DNA of 34,212 bases from an uncultured Campylobacter sp. (GCF_937996225.1 NZ_CALKTC010000004.1:1-34212), one strand, 5' to 3'. Positions 23,727 to 32,765 are shown, numbered from the stretch's first letter. Notes: generated by a model from the letters alone, not told the origin. Made by a program: numbers and translations.

Positions 23727-24523
23727 CATCTGCTCCACGGCATCAGTAAAATTTGAAGCGGCTTGGTCACGAGATAATCAAAAAGCGCCGTAAAGGCTAT
23801 CACTAGGCACACATACGCCATGACTTCGACCGTATCGATATTGACGCGCGCTTCGGCGATCTTTGCGCCGACGCCGTCGTTCGCGCCCAAAAGCTCCGCC
23901 ATCACAAGCACCTTCGCGCCGTTGCTGACCGCGACATAGATCGCGGGAAGCAGCCGCTCGATTAGGTGCGGCGCGTAGAGGTAGCGCAGTTTTTTTAAAA
24001 TTGAGCTTTTGTAGCTGTCAAAAAGCTCGGTGTATTCGGTGCTCACGCTAGCCATCGCCTGCGCCGCGGACGCAAAAGTCATCGGCGCGACGACGATAAC
24101 GACGGTAAAAAGCACGCTTGTATCGCCAAAATGAAACCAAAATATCGCAAGCACGATCCAAACGATGGGCGGCGTCGAGAGAAGCACGGTGATTAGCGGG
24201 TTTAAAAAGGCTCGCAGGCTTTTGAAATACCCCGCCGCAAGCCCGCTACAAATCCCCGCAAAAAGCGCGAGGAAGGTGCCTACAAGCGCGCGCTTAAGCG
24301 ACAGGGCTAGATCGTTTGCGGCGAAATTTTTTAAAATTTCGCACGCCTTAGAAAAGACAGCCGCGGGTTCTGGCAGAATAAGCGGCCCGTAAGCCTCGCT
24401 CGCTACCTGCCAGACGGCTACGAAAAAGCACACCACCCCCAAGCTCGCAAAGCCGCCCCATAGATAGTCTATGACGTAAAACGCGGGGTTTTGAGCTTTG
24501 CGAATTTTATCGATTTTTAGCAT
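23726..24523 (-). CDS. ABC transporter permease (SsuC/TauC-type)
   Basis: A 265-aa inner-membrane permease with about six segments and a binding-protein-dependent transport motif (EYTELFDSYKSSILKKLRYLYAPHLIERLLPA, containing the EAA-like loop, residues about 164-195). ATG 24523 overlaps the end of the substrate-binding protein gene (ATGCTAA). The family imports nitrate, taurine, alkylsulfonates, thiamine precursors and similar small molecules; this sequence does not say which. Confidence 0.88.
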   Translation of the reverse strand: MLKIDKIRKAQNPAFYVIDYLWGGFASLGVVCFFVAVWQVASEAYGPLILPEPAAVFSKACEILKNFAANDLALSLKRALVGTFLALFAGICSGLAAGYFKSLRAFLNPLITVLLSTPPIVWIVLAIFWFHFGDTSVLFTVVIVVAPMTFASAAQAMASVSTEYTELFDSYKSSILKKLRYLYAPHLIERLLPAIYVAVSNGAKVLVMAELLGANDGVGAKIAEARVNIDTVEVMAYVCLVIAFTALFDYLVTKPLQILLMPWSR

Positions 24524-25476
24524 AGAAAAAACTCGTCCTTAGGCATCGCGCCGCCGAGGAGCTTAGGGTTAAATTCCATCAGAATTTCGTAAAATTTTAA
24601 AAGCTCGTCTTTGATCTCGCTAGGCTTTTTGACGCATAAATTCGACGTATCGATACTCATAAATATCGCAGGCGGCGGCGCAGGAAAGAAATTCGTCCCG
24701 ATTGCCGCAGCGCTTTGTTTGTTCGCTTTGATCCACGCAAGCGCGTCTGCTAAATCGGCATTTAAAATTTCAAAATCCGCCTTTTTCGCGGCGTAAAAAT
24801 CGGTATCTGCGATGATGCCCGCTTGCGGGATGATGGGCTTAGTCGAAAACGCCTGCGCCCACATATCGCTTAAATTTGCCCCACGCTGCACGGCGATGCC
24901 CGATTTTTTGCCCCTTAGGATCATAGCGCTTGCTAGCGGCTCGACCGTGATCGCGACGTCGTAATCCTTAGCCAAAAACATCTGCGCGCTCTCTGCGGGA
25001 GTGGTGGTGTAGTCGATATTTAGCCCGCTAATACCCTGCTTTTTCGCTATGGCTCGCACGATGATATCTAGCATATCGTTTTTAAAAGGCATGATGATCT
25101 TTTTGCCCTTCAGCTGCGCAAATTCCGTTATCTTCTCGCCCTTGCTCATCGCGAAATTTAGCCCCTCGGTGAGGATATTTACCATACCGATCTTGCGACC
25201 CTGATTTGCGAGGTTCACCCCCACGTTGCTAGGGCTCATCATGACCTTGTACTCGCCGTTTGCCACGCCCGCGCGCAGCTGATCGGGATCGCGCCAAAGC
25301 TCAAGCTTCGCGTCGTATTTTTTGCCGATCTGCCCCTGCATGCACGCAACGCCAATGATGAGGCTAGGCATCGCAGGCGCGCCGTAAATAGTAAAGGTCT
25401 CCTTTGCAAAAAGAGGGCTAGCAAGCCCGCTAGCCGCCAACGCAGACGTTAGTTTTAAGAAATTTCTTCTTTGCAT
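24517..25476 (-). CDS. Tat-signal ABC substrate-binding protein (NMT1/NrtA-like)
   Basis: A 319-aa periplasmic binding protein. The N-terminus RRNFLKLTSALAASGLASPL has a twin-arginine motif and a cleavage-like AKE, suggesting Tat export, which is unusual for this family and hints at a cofactor or metal-loaded ligand. The mature part has the two-lobe layout of NMT1/SsuA-like proteins (GVANGEYKVMMSPSNVGVNL; LKGKKIIMPFKND; AKDYDVAITVEPLASAMIL). The ligand is unknown. It is separated by 47 bp from the receptor gene upstream and overlaps the permease. Confidence 0.85.
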   Translation of the reverse strand: MQRRNFLKLTSALAASGLASPLFAKETFTIYGAPAMPSLIIGVACMQGQIGKKYDAKLELWRDPDQLRAGVANGEYKVMMSPSNVGVNLANQGRKIGMVNILTEGLNFAMSKGEKITEFAQLKGKKIIMPFKNDMLDIIVRAIAKKQGISGLNIDYTTTPAESAQMFLAKDYDVAITVEPLASAMILRGKKSGIAVQRGANLSDMWAQAFSTKPIIPQAGIIADTDFYAAKKADFEILNADLADALAWIKANKQSAAAIGTNFFPAPPPAIFMSIDTSNLCVKKPSEIKDELLKFYEILMEFNPKLLGGAMPKDEFFLC

Positions 25477-25523
25477 CTGTTACTCCTTAACTTAAAATTT
25501 ATATCTCTCTTTGTCACACAAAT

Positions 25524-27437
25524 TTAAAACGCCGCATGAAAGCTCAGCCAAAACGTCCTACCAGGAGCATTTATCGTGCTAATCGGAGCAAAAGCCTCGA
25601 TATGATCGGCGCTTATGAACTCAGCGTATTTTTTATCAAACACGTTATTTACTCCAAATTTCACGCCGAACTTATCTCGAATATTTACACCCGAATACAG
25701 ATCCAGCGTCATGAAGCCCTTTGCCGCGTCTTTATCGTCTATACCAAGCCCGTTGGCTGCATCGAAATCACCGCGCGTATGCTTGCTTACGGCTCTGGCT
25801 GCAGCTCCTACGTTCCACGAGCCGTATGCGAAATAGTCCTTGTAATCTACGTTTAAATTTAACTCAAACGGGCGGATTTGATACAAAGCTCTACCGTCGG
25901 TATCGTTTTGTCCGTAGGTATAGTAGGCTTTTGCAGCGATACCGAAATTTTGCGTAACGTTAAATTTAGCATACGCGCTAGTCTGAATGATTTTGGCATC
26001 TACGTTTCGCGCTATTATATCGCCGGAATTTGCGTAAATTCCATACTGTGCGCGAGCGCGATCGAAGATTATTAGATTTTTAACGTCGTCGTAGCTGACG
26101 AATGCTCCCGCGTCCAAATCCCCGCCGAAAGCGCTTTTCATATAATCCGCGCCATCTTTAAATTTAGCTTCGAGCTTCACTAAGTTATGCTCCTCTTTTT
26201 TCAAGAACGGATTACCCACTATCGATGAGCCTGGTCTTTGGGATATTAGGCGATTTTGCGCACGATTATAGACGAAATTTCCCAAAGAGTTAAATTTCTC
26301 TACGTTATCTCCAATACGCTCTATGTGAGCTATCCGCACGCCGTAGAGCTGATTTTGCGGAGTAAAGTCGTATTTCAGCTCCGCACTATAAGCATCTTCT
26401 TTGAGCGTGCCGTCTACCTGCCGCCCATAAAAATTTTGCCACAACATATTGGCGCTAGGAAAGAGCGTCGCAGGATTTAGCGGATTTTCTAACGTAAGAT
26501 CCGCTTTCTTTGCTTTAGCGATATCTTTTTCGTAAGCTAGAGCCGCAGTTAATTTGTGCTCGGATGAAAATTCGTAGCTTAATGTGTCAAAAATTTTAAA
26601 ACGATCTATATTCAAATCCGCGAAACGATACGCGTTTAATATGCTCTGGTTGCCGTTTATACGAAATCTTCGCCCTAGATGCTCGTCGCGCTCGTAGCTG
26701 GCTCCGATTTGATTATGCCAAGAGCCCAAATCTGCGTCATATTTAAGATAATAATCCCAAATTTTACGATTCAGCTTGATCTGCATATTTTGTGGGCTAT
26801 TTCTTAGCTTATAGTTATTCGCTTCGCGCTTTATATTACGATATCGTGCTCCGAATCTTACGGTATTGCTAAGCTCCTCTAATCCTAAGCGTCCGTCAAA
26901 CCGCACAACGTGCCTATCGGTATCTACGGGATCCATTTGATACTCGGGCTGCTTATCGTCAGCTATATCGTCATGCATATACGTAAGGCGAAATTCTGCA
27001 TATTCGCTCGGCACAAAACCTAAAATCGCAGCTTGAGCGAAGCGCTCGTAACCAAAATCTACCTCTCGGCCCAATCCGTCCTTGTAGCCGTTTGCCTTTG
27101 TGTGGTTGAGATTGAAAATACCGTAAAATTTGCTAGTACGGAAGTTTGTCAAAGCAGAGTTATAAAAATTTCTGCCGTAAAATCCGCTCTTTAGCCGTAG
27201 CGATGAGATCGCCTCGTCTATAGCGTCTGCCGCAGAATAATAATTTCGATCTGCGCGATCGAATTGGTTTTCTAACGTCTGCTTTTGTGCCGAAGGCGGA
27301 GCGATGAACTTAGGCGGACCGAAGGATTTTAGAGGACCGAACCTATCTGAATCCGCAAGCCTTTCCTCCTCTCCAAAGGCTCCTTGCGCGCTAAAAAGCA
27401 TAAAAATTAACAAGGAACTAAGCAAAATTTTTCTCAT
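25524..27437 (-). CDS. TonB-dependent-receptor-like outer-membrane barrel, plug apparently absent
   Basis: A 637-aa outer-membrane protein with a signal peptide (MRKILLSSLLIFMLFSAQGAFG). From residue about 85 onward it alternates aromatic/charged strands through to a C-terminal FGVNNVFDKKYAEFIS and APGRTFWLSFHAAF, the typical end of TonB-dependent receptors with terminal Phe. The usual plug domain of about 130-150 residues is not visible; only some 60 residues separate the signal from the first barrel strands. It heads the minus-strand transport cluster and has a palindromic operator-like promoter. The substrate may be the same as that of the following ABC importer, possibly a metal chelate, which is inference from context. 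Confidence 0.8.
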   Translation of the reverse strand: MRKILLSSLLIFMLFSAQGAFGEEERLADSDRFGPLKSFGPPKFIAPPSAQKQTLENQFDRADRNYYSAADAIDEAISSLRLKSGFYGRNFYNSALTNFRTSKFYGIFNLNHTKANGYKDGLGREVDFGYERFAQAAILGFVPSEYAEFRLTYMHDDIADDKQPEYQMDPVDTDRHVVRFDGRLGLEELSNTVRFGARYRNIKREANNYKLRNSPQNMQIKLNRKIWDYYLKYDADLGSWHNQIGASYERDEHLGRRFRINGNQSILNAYRFADLNIDRFKIFDTLSYEFSSEHKLTAALAYEKDIAKAKKADLTLENPLNPATLFPSANMLWQNFYGRQVDGTLKEDAYSAELKYDFTPQNQLYGVRIAHIERIGDNVEKFNSLGNFVYNRAQNRLISQRPGSSIVGNPFLKKEEHNLVKLEAKFKDGADYMKSAFGGDLDAGAFVSYDDVKNLIIFDRARAQYGIYANSGDIIARNVDAKIIQTSAYAKFNVTQNFGIAAKAYYTYGQNDTDGRALYQIRPFELNLNVDYKDYFAYGSWNVGAAARAVSKHTRGDFDAANGLGIDDKDAAKGFMTLDLYSGVNIRDKFGVKFGVNNVFDKKYAEFISADHIEAFAPISTINAPGRTFWLSFHAAF

Positions 27438-27458
27438 TTCAACTCCCTAATTGATAAT

Positions 27459-27475
27459 TGGTATAAATTATACCA
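27459..27475 (-). promoter_or_regulatory. Palindrome overlapping the -10 of the receptor gene
   Basis: TGGTATAAATTATACCA is a palindrome with 7-bp arms around AAT. On the minus strand it contains TATAAT (27472-27467), about 30 bp before the receptor ATG, with GGGAG as ribosome site. A repressor binding here would block the receptor/ABC/NnrS cluster. It is not an obvious Fur box, so the regulator is unknown. Confidence 0.6.
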
Positions 27476-27625
27476 CAACGAAAAGCAAATGCGTTTGATT
27501 TAAGTCAATATCCAATTTCAAATTAGAACTATTCGCCAAGCTGCTCTGCACATTCATAGACGCAGAAAAGCAAAATTTATTATTAAATGTGATAAAATCC
27601 GCAAATTTCAATCCAAGGACAAAAA

Positions 27626-29299
27626 ATGAGAAGCGACATCATCAAAAAAGGCTATACGCGTGCGCCGCACAGAAGCTTGCTAAGAGCGACCGGGCTAAAG
27701 GATGAGGACTTTGAAAAGCCGTTTATCGGCGTGGCAAATAGCTTCATCGAGATCATCCCGGGGCACTTTTTTCTCAACAAATACTCCGAAATTTTAAAAG
27801 ACGAGATCCGCAAAAACGGCTGCGTGCCCTTTGAGTTTAACTGCATCGGCGTGGACGACGGCATCGCGATGGGGCATAGCGGGATGCTCTATAGCCTGCC
27901 TAGCCGCGAGCTAATCGCAAATTCGATCGAAACGGTGATGAACGCCCATGCCCTAGATGCTCTAGTTTGCATGCCAAACTGCGATAAAATCGTACCGGGC
28001 ATGGTTATGGGCGCGCTTCGCGTGAACGTGCCGACGGTTTTTGTTAGCGGCGGCCCGATGAAAAAGGGCTACACCAAAAAAGGCGAGCCGATCGACCTAT
28101 CTACGGCGTTTGAGGCGGTGGGGAAATTTGAAACCAAAGAGATCAGCGCCGAGGAGCTAAAAGAGATCGAGTGCGCCGCCTGTCCGAGCGGAGGCAGCTG
28201 CTCGGGGATGTTTACGGCAAACTCGATGAATACGCTATGCGAAGCGATGGGAATCGCGCTAAAAGGCAACGGCACGGTGCCAGCACTAACTCCTGAGCGC
28301 GAGGAGCTCATCAGGCAGGCTGGACGTCGTATCTGCGAGATCGCGCTGGATGAAAAATATAAAATCCGCAACATCGTAAATGAAAAATCGATCCAAAACG
28401 CCCTAGTCGTCGATATGGCGATGGGCGGCAGCAGCAACACCGTGCTGCACATCCTAGCTATCGCGCGCGAAGCGGGGGTAAATTTGCAGATCGCCGGGCT
28501 CAACGAGATCAGCCGTAAGATCGCGCACATCGCCAAAATCAGCCCGAGCCTGCCAAACGTGCATATGGAGGATATCGACCGCGCGGGCGGTCTAAGCGCC
28601 GTGATAAATGAAATTTCGCGCCGCGACAACGGTCTGCTGGACTTAGGCGCGCCGACCGTCACGGGCGAGAGTCTAGGCGAGCGCGTCGGAGCTAGCGCCA
28701 TAAAAGACGAATCGGTCATCCGCAAGGTCGAAAACGCCTACTCGCAGGTCGGCGGGCTGGCGATTTTGTTTGGAAATTTAGCCGAACAGGGCTGCGTCAT
28801 CAAGACAGCGGGCATCATCGGCGAGCGTAAATTTAGCGGCAAGGCCGTGTGCTTTAACAGCCAAGACGAAGCGATAGAGGGCATCTCAAGCGGCAAGGTA
28901 AACAAGGGCGACGTGGTTGTCATCCGCTACGAAGGGCCGCGCGGAGGCCCTGGTATGCAGGAGATGCTAAGCCCGACATCGCTCATCATGGGGCGAGGGC
29001 TCGGCGCGGACGTGGCGCTCATCACGGACGGCAGGTTTAGCGGCGCGACTAGGGGGCTAAGCGTCGGACACGTGAGCCCGGAGGCTGCCGAGGGCGGCAT
29101 GATCGGACTGCTACAAGACGGCGATATCATCGACATCGACGTGGATACGTACGCGATCAACGTGCGCCTAAGCGAAGCCGAAATCGCTGAACGCAGAGCT
29201 AAATTTAAGCCGATCGAAAAACCGCTGCCGTACCGCTGGCTGCGAATGTATCGCAAGCTGGTAACGAACGCTAGCAACGGAGCGATTTTGGAGGCGTAG
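27626..29299 (+). CDS. ilvD: Dihydroxy-acid dehydratase
   Basis: A 557-aa Fe-S dehydratase of branched-chain amino-acid biosynthesis, converting dihydroxy-isovalerate and its homologue to the 2-keto acids. Cluster and active-site cysteines occur in CMPNCDKIVPGM and ECAACPSGGSCSGMFTANSMN; YEGPRGGPGMQEML and TDGRFSGATRG are the C-terminal signatures. The length is normal. ATG 27626 follows AAGGA, with GATAAAAT at 27591-27598 as a likely -10. It is divergent from the receptor gene. Confidence 0.96.
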   Translation: MRSDIIKKGYTRAPHRSLLRATGLKDEDFEKPFIGVANSFIEIIPGHFFLNKYSEILKDEIRKNGCVPFEFNCIGVDDGIAMGHSGMLYSLPSRELIANSIETVMNAHALDALVCMPNCDKIVPGMVMGALRVNVPTVFVSGGPMKKGYTKKGEPIDLSTAFEAVGKFETKEISAEELKEIECAACPSGGSCSGMFTANSMNTLCEAMGIALKGNGTVPALTPEREELIRQAGRRICEIALDEKYKIRNIVNEKSIQNALVVDMAMGGSSNTVLHILAIAREAGVNLQIAGLNEISRKIAHIAKISPSLPNVHMEDIDRAGGLSAVINEISRRDNGLLDLGAPTVTGESLGERVGASAIKDESVIRKVENAYSQVGGLAILFGNLAEQGCVIKTAGIIGERKFSGKAVCFNSQDEAIEGISSGKVNKGDVVVIRYEGPRGGPGMQEMLSPTSLIMGRGLGADVALITDGRFSGATRGLSVGHVSPEAAEGGMIGLLQDGDIIDIDVDTYAINVRLSEAEIAERRAKFKPIEKPLPYRWLRMYRKLVTNASNGAILEA

Positions 29300-29354
29300 A
29301 ATTTAAAATCGGTAGGTATCGTAGTTTTAAAAATTTAAATAAGGAATGATTTTT

Positions 29355-30938
29355 ATGTTTGAAGGAGATTTTACCTATAAGGATTTAAAACTAGTAGATG
29401 ATGAGATAGGCGCGCTTTCAAATTTTAAAAGCCTAAATAAACAATGGTGCCATGCATATAACATAAATAAAATTATTGATAAATTTAAGCACAAAATAAG
29501 TATAGGATGGGGAATTGAGTGTATAGAGAACCTCCTGACAAAATGTATTAAATACGAAAACAAAATCGATAAAATCAGATCGTATGTGAAAGACATAATG
29601 GATAATAAATATAATCTTTTATCAGAGGAATCAAAAAAGGATATTGATGAAATCTATATTTCACTAACTTACCTTAAAGAAAATGGTATAAATTCTATAA
29701 GTATATATACAATAAAGAAGCTATCAACTGATTATGAAAAAATACTTAGAATATTAAAAATACAAAAAGAAATTGTTAAAAAATCAATAAAAACTATAGA
29801 TATTGAGGATAAAAAGAAACTTTATATAAAATTTCTTAAAAACGAGAGTGAAATATATAGAATTTATAATAATTTACCGGATAAATTTATCAAAGACAAA
29901 AAAACATATATAAGCCATGTTTCAAATTCTATGTTAAGCGACGCAAAAGAAATCATAGCAAAAGGTATAAAATATAAAATATTTTCTGTATTAAATTTTG
30001 TAGTTTTTGGAGCGCTTCTTTGCATACCATATTTTTTAGAGTTAAGAAGAGTGCCGGAAATTTCTATAGGAAGCATACCTATATCCTTAGTTGCAGTTTT
30101 TGCTATTGCTGTATTTTTGACTTTATATTTTTGTATTCTTGTATTTTTACAAAATTACTTTTTATTTAGATGCTGGTACGAAAGTAAAAATAAAATCAAA
30201 TACTGTTTTATAGGAGTAGATTTTGTTGCAATACTACTAATGGCCCTTTTTCCACTAATTTATTACATATTAAATTTATCGTATTCTTCACATAGGTGTC
30301 TTAATGATATAGGTTGTTTATTTGGAAGATGTCTAGGTTTGCATGCAGTATTACTAGTATACTTTTTTTGTAAATTTTGGTGGGATAATAAAGATGAATT
30401 GAGCAATATTTTTCTAGCTGCTTTTTTAATATTTATTTCCGATTTGCTAATATTGATAGCTATTTATTTTAACTATGCAGATGAATACATTCTTATAGTG
30501 GTTTCTATGGCGATTCTTTCTTTTTTAATAAGACTTCTTCAAATTAGTAGACAATTCGCATACAGAGTTCTTTTATTTGTATTATCTTTTATGGCTTTAG
30601 TATTTTTACTATTTGCTAGTAATAGTGGATTTTTTGTTAGAGTTGTAGGTCTGGCGAATTACCAAACCGACTTTGATATCAAAAAAGAAAATATACCGGA
30701 ATACGTAAATTTAGAAAATATCAATAAATGCAAAAATACGCAGGATAAAGACATAAATTTTATAAAATATACTTGCATATCTGACGAAATGCCAAGTTCG
30801 ACGGTAAAATTTAAAAACATCCTCGTAAAAGTAAAATCAGACGGCAGATATTGGCTAGAAGTCATAGCAAAAGATCAAAATAAAAGTAAAATAGATGATT
30901 ATAGATTTTGGATTTCGGAGAAAAATATTATAAACTAA
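29355..30938 (+). CDS. AT-rich orphan membrane protein of unknown function
   Basis: A 527-aa protein from ATG 29355 (AAGGA ten nt upstream; an ATG at 29346 almost touches it). Residues about 1-200 are soluble, Lys/Ile/Glu-rich and largely helical. Residues about 205-420 carry some seven hydrophobic segments, and the last about 110 residues are again soluble (TDFDIKKENIPEYVNLENIN; CISDEMPSSTVKFKNILVK). I recognise no family. Base composition and codon use are far more AT-rich than any neighbour, suggesting recent transfer. It stands alone 55 bp after ilvD, with no terminator in between, followed by a decayed region. Confidence 0.8.
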   Translation: MFEGDFTYKDLKLVDDEIGALSNFKSLNKQWCHAYNINKIIDKFKHKISIGWGIECIENLLTKCIKYENKIDKIRSYVKDIMDNKYNLLSEESKKDIDEIYISLTYLKENGINSISIYTIKKLSTDYEKILRILKIQKEIVKKSIKTIDIEDKKKLYIKFLKNESEIYRIYNNLPDKFIKDKKTYISHVSNSMLSDAKEIIAKGIKYKIFSVLNFVVFGALLCIPYFLELRRVPEISIGSIPISLVAVFAIAVFLTLYFCILVFLQNYFLFRCWYESKNKIKYCFIGVDFVAILLMALFPLIYYILNLSYSSHRCLNDIGCLFGRCLGLHAVLLVYFFCKFWWDNKDELSNIFLAAFLIFISDLLILIAIYFNYADEYILIVVSMAILSFLIRLLQISRQFAYRVLLFVLSFMALVFLLFASNSGFFVRVVGLANYQTDFDIKKENIPEYVNLENINKCKNTQDKDINFIKYTCISDEMPSSTVKFKNILVKVKSDGRYWLEVIAKDQNKSKIDDYRFWISEKNIIN

Positions 30939-30977
30939 ATAAAATACTGTTAAAACTTTATACTAATTTTAGTAATA

Positions 30978-31085
30978 TCAAACTTTAACTATATCTTCGA
31001 ATTTATCATTCGCTATTTCAAAAATCGCTTTGATATTTTCCTTACGTGCATAGCTTATCTTTGCGCCAGTTTGCCGCGTAGGCAT
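30978..31085 (-). CDS. Short frame of 35 aa, possibly the 3' end of a lost gene
   Basis: The frame reads MPTRQTGAKISYARKENIKA and ends FEIANDKFEDIVKV. The amino-acid pattern looks like a real protein C-terminus, but the ATG has no clear ribosome site and a stop (TAG) precedes it, so it may be a remnant rather than a gene. The family is not recognised. Confidence 0.3.
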   Translation of the reverse strand: MPTRQTGAKISYARKENIKAIFEIANDKFEDIVKV

Positions 31086-31191
31086 ATACTAAATTTAGGC
31101 CTAGTTTAACGTCTCGCCTTTGATGCCGACGATTTTTATGGCGAACGAGGTCAAATTTCGCCTATCCGCGAGTAAAGTCTAGGTATTTCGG

Positions 31192-31366
31192 GTGATCTTA
31201 GGCAGTTTGTTAGCAGGCTTTGGCGCACATTTGGCATTTGGTTGCAGCCTACTTAATTATTTCACTAGACCGCCGTATTTCTCGCTACGTACGTGGATCT
31301 TGCTGTGTTTATGGTGTTGGCGTCTACACCGGGATCAAGCAAGCAAATTCATTAGGTCACATATAG
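31192..31366 (+). pseudogene. YeeE/YedE-family transporter remnant
   Basis: The fragment reads GSLLAGFGAHLAFGCSLLN, YFTRPPYFSLRTWILL, then shifts frame to give GVYTGIKQANSLGHI before TAG (31364-31366). The GFGxxLAxGC motif, the following F(T/S)xxPxFSLxxW and a final GVYxGIK segment are the C-terminal pattern of YeeE/YedE (sulfur-transport) membrane proteins. At least one frameshift, at about 31305-31320, and the lack of the first transmembrane part show it is dead. Confidence 0.6.
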
Positions 31367-31402
31367 ACAAACCGCATCGCCATTAAGTTTTAAATCCTAA
31401 AT

Positions 31403-32668
31403 CTACAAATCCCGCGGATCGGCGATCTTGCCTGCGACGGCGCTAGCTGCGGCGACGGCGGAGTTTGCTAGATACACTTCGCTCGTTCTATCGCCCATGC
31501 GGCCGACGAAATTTCGATTAGTCGTGCTTACGCAGCGCTCGCCCACGCCCAAAATCCCCATATATCCGCCCAGGCACGCGCCGCAGGTCGGGTTACTCAC
31601 GACTGCGCCTGCCTCGACGAAAATATCCCACAGCCCCTCTTTTTGCGCGGCCAGAGCGATCTTTTGCGTCGCAGGCGTGATGATTAGGCGGGTTTTGCGC
31701 GCGACCTTGCGACCTTTTAAAATTTGCGCGGCAATCCGCAGATCGGAGAGCCTGCCGTTGGTGCAGCTGCCGATAAAGACCTGATCGACGGCGATGTCAT
31801 CGCGCACCGCCTCGCGCACGCTCTTGCCATTGCTAGGCAGAAACGGATATGCAATCACCGGATCAAGCTTGCTAACGTCGATCTGCAAAATTTGCTCATA
31901 GTTCGCGCCCTCGTCGGAGTAGTGAAATTTCGGCTCGGCGCGCAAATTTTTATCCGCCAAAAATTCCTTCGTGATCTCATCGACCGCGACGATACCGCTC
32001 TTGCCACCCGCTTCGATCGCCATATTGCAAAGCGAAAATCTACTATCCATATCCAGATGCTCCAGCGCGTCGCCGCAGAACTCCAAAGCCTTATAGCGCG
32101 CGCCGTCCACGCCGATGAGGCGAATCACCTCTAAAATCAGATCCTTGCCATATATGTGCGGTGCGGGCTTGCCGTGAAAAATTACTTTGATCGTAGGCGG
32201 TACTTTAAACCAATTCTTGCCCGTTATCATCGCAAAAGCAAGATCGGTGCTGCCCATACCCGTCGCAAAAGCCCCCAGCGCGCCGTGGGTACAGGTGTGG
32301 CTATCCGCGCCAATAATGACGTCGCCGGGCACTACGAGCCCTTTTTCAGGCATCAGCGCGTGCTCGATACCCATATCTTTTTCGTCGAAATAGTTTTTCA
32401 AATCGTGTTTGTAAGCAAACTCGCGTGAAATTTTAGCTTGGTTTGCGCTTAAAATGTCTTTCGTGGGGATGTAGTGATCCATCACGATCGCAAAGCCGTC
32501 CGGGTTGGCGAGCTTTTTCGCGCCGCTAAGCTCGAACTGCTTGATCGAAATCGGCGTCGTGATGTCGTTGCCGATAACCATATCAATGGCGCTTTCGATG
32601 ATTTGTCCCGCAAAAACCGCCTCGCCCACGTGCTCGCTAAAAATTTTCTCCGTAATCGTCTGTCTCAT
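31403..32668 (-). CDS. leuC: 3-Isopropylmalate dehydratase, large subunit
   Basis: A 421-aa aconitase-family enzyme for leucine biosynthesis, acting with the small subunit LeuD (not in the window). The Fe-S cysteines lie in FIGSCTNGRLSDL and NPTCGACLGG, with GADSHTCTHGALGAFATGMG as the earlier signature. The length of about 420 matches the shorter LeuC/homoaconitase-type group rather than the 470-aa enterobacterial form, so a related homoaconitase activity cannot be excluded from motifs alone. AAGGAG supports ATG 32668. It is divergent from the nitroreductase gene. Confidence 0.9.
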   Translation of the reverse strand: MRQTITEKIFSEHVGEAVFAGQIIESAIDMVIGNDITTPISIKQFELSGAKKLANPDGFAIVMDHYIPTKDILSANQAKISREFAYKHDLKNYFDEKDMGIEHALMPEKGLVVPGDVIIGADSHTCTHGALGAFATGMGSTDLAFAMITGKNWFKVPPTIKVIFHGKPAPHIYGKDLILEVIRLIGVDGARYKALEFCGDALEHLDMDSRFSLCNMAIEAGGKSGIVAVDEITKEFLADKNLRAEPKFHYSDEGANYEQILQIDVSKLDPVIAYPFLPSNGKSVREAVRDDIAVDQVFIGSCTNGRLSDLRIAAQILKGRKVARKTRLIITPATQKIALAAQKEGLWDIFVEAGAVVSNPTCGACLGGYMGILGVGERCVSTTNRNFVGRMGDRTSEVYLANSAVAAASAVAGKIADPRDL

Positions 32669-32738
32669 AAAATCTCCTTCATATCGGTTAAATTTGCGCG
32701 ATTTTAGCTAAAAAATCATAAATTTTTGCAATTTTATG

Positions 32739-32744
32739 TATAAT
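32739..32744 (+). promoter_or_regulatory. Extended -10 box of the nitroreductase gene
   Basis: TGTATAAT (TATAAT at 32739-32744) lies 21 bp before ATG 32766, so the leader is very short; AAGGAG follows at 32753-32758. It would also serve the next gene, 5 bp behind. Confidence 0.6.
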
Positions 32745-32765
32745 TGAGCCGCAAGGAGCGAGACG

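Larger units (their letters stand above)
30939..31402. other. Decayed intergenic region
   Basis: The 464 bp between the orphan membrane gene and leuC start AT-rich and return to host composition near 31040. They hold a short minus-strand frame (30978-31085) and a frameshifted plus-strand YeeE/YedE-like fragment (31192-31366), and otherwise nothing recognisable. Confidence 0.6.

Noticed and set aside
28069..28725. A 218-codon minus-strand frame opposite ilvD
   Set aside because: Ser/Leu/Pro-rich shadow of a conserved gene, without a ribosome site.
31724..32134. Plus-strand frames opposite leuC
   Set aside because: They run antisense to aconitase-family motifs and have no independent signal.
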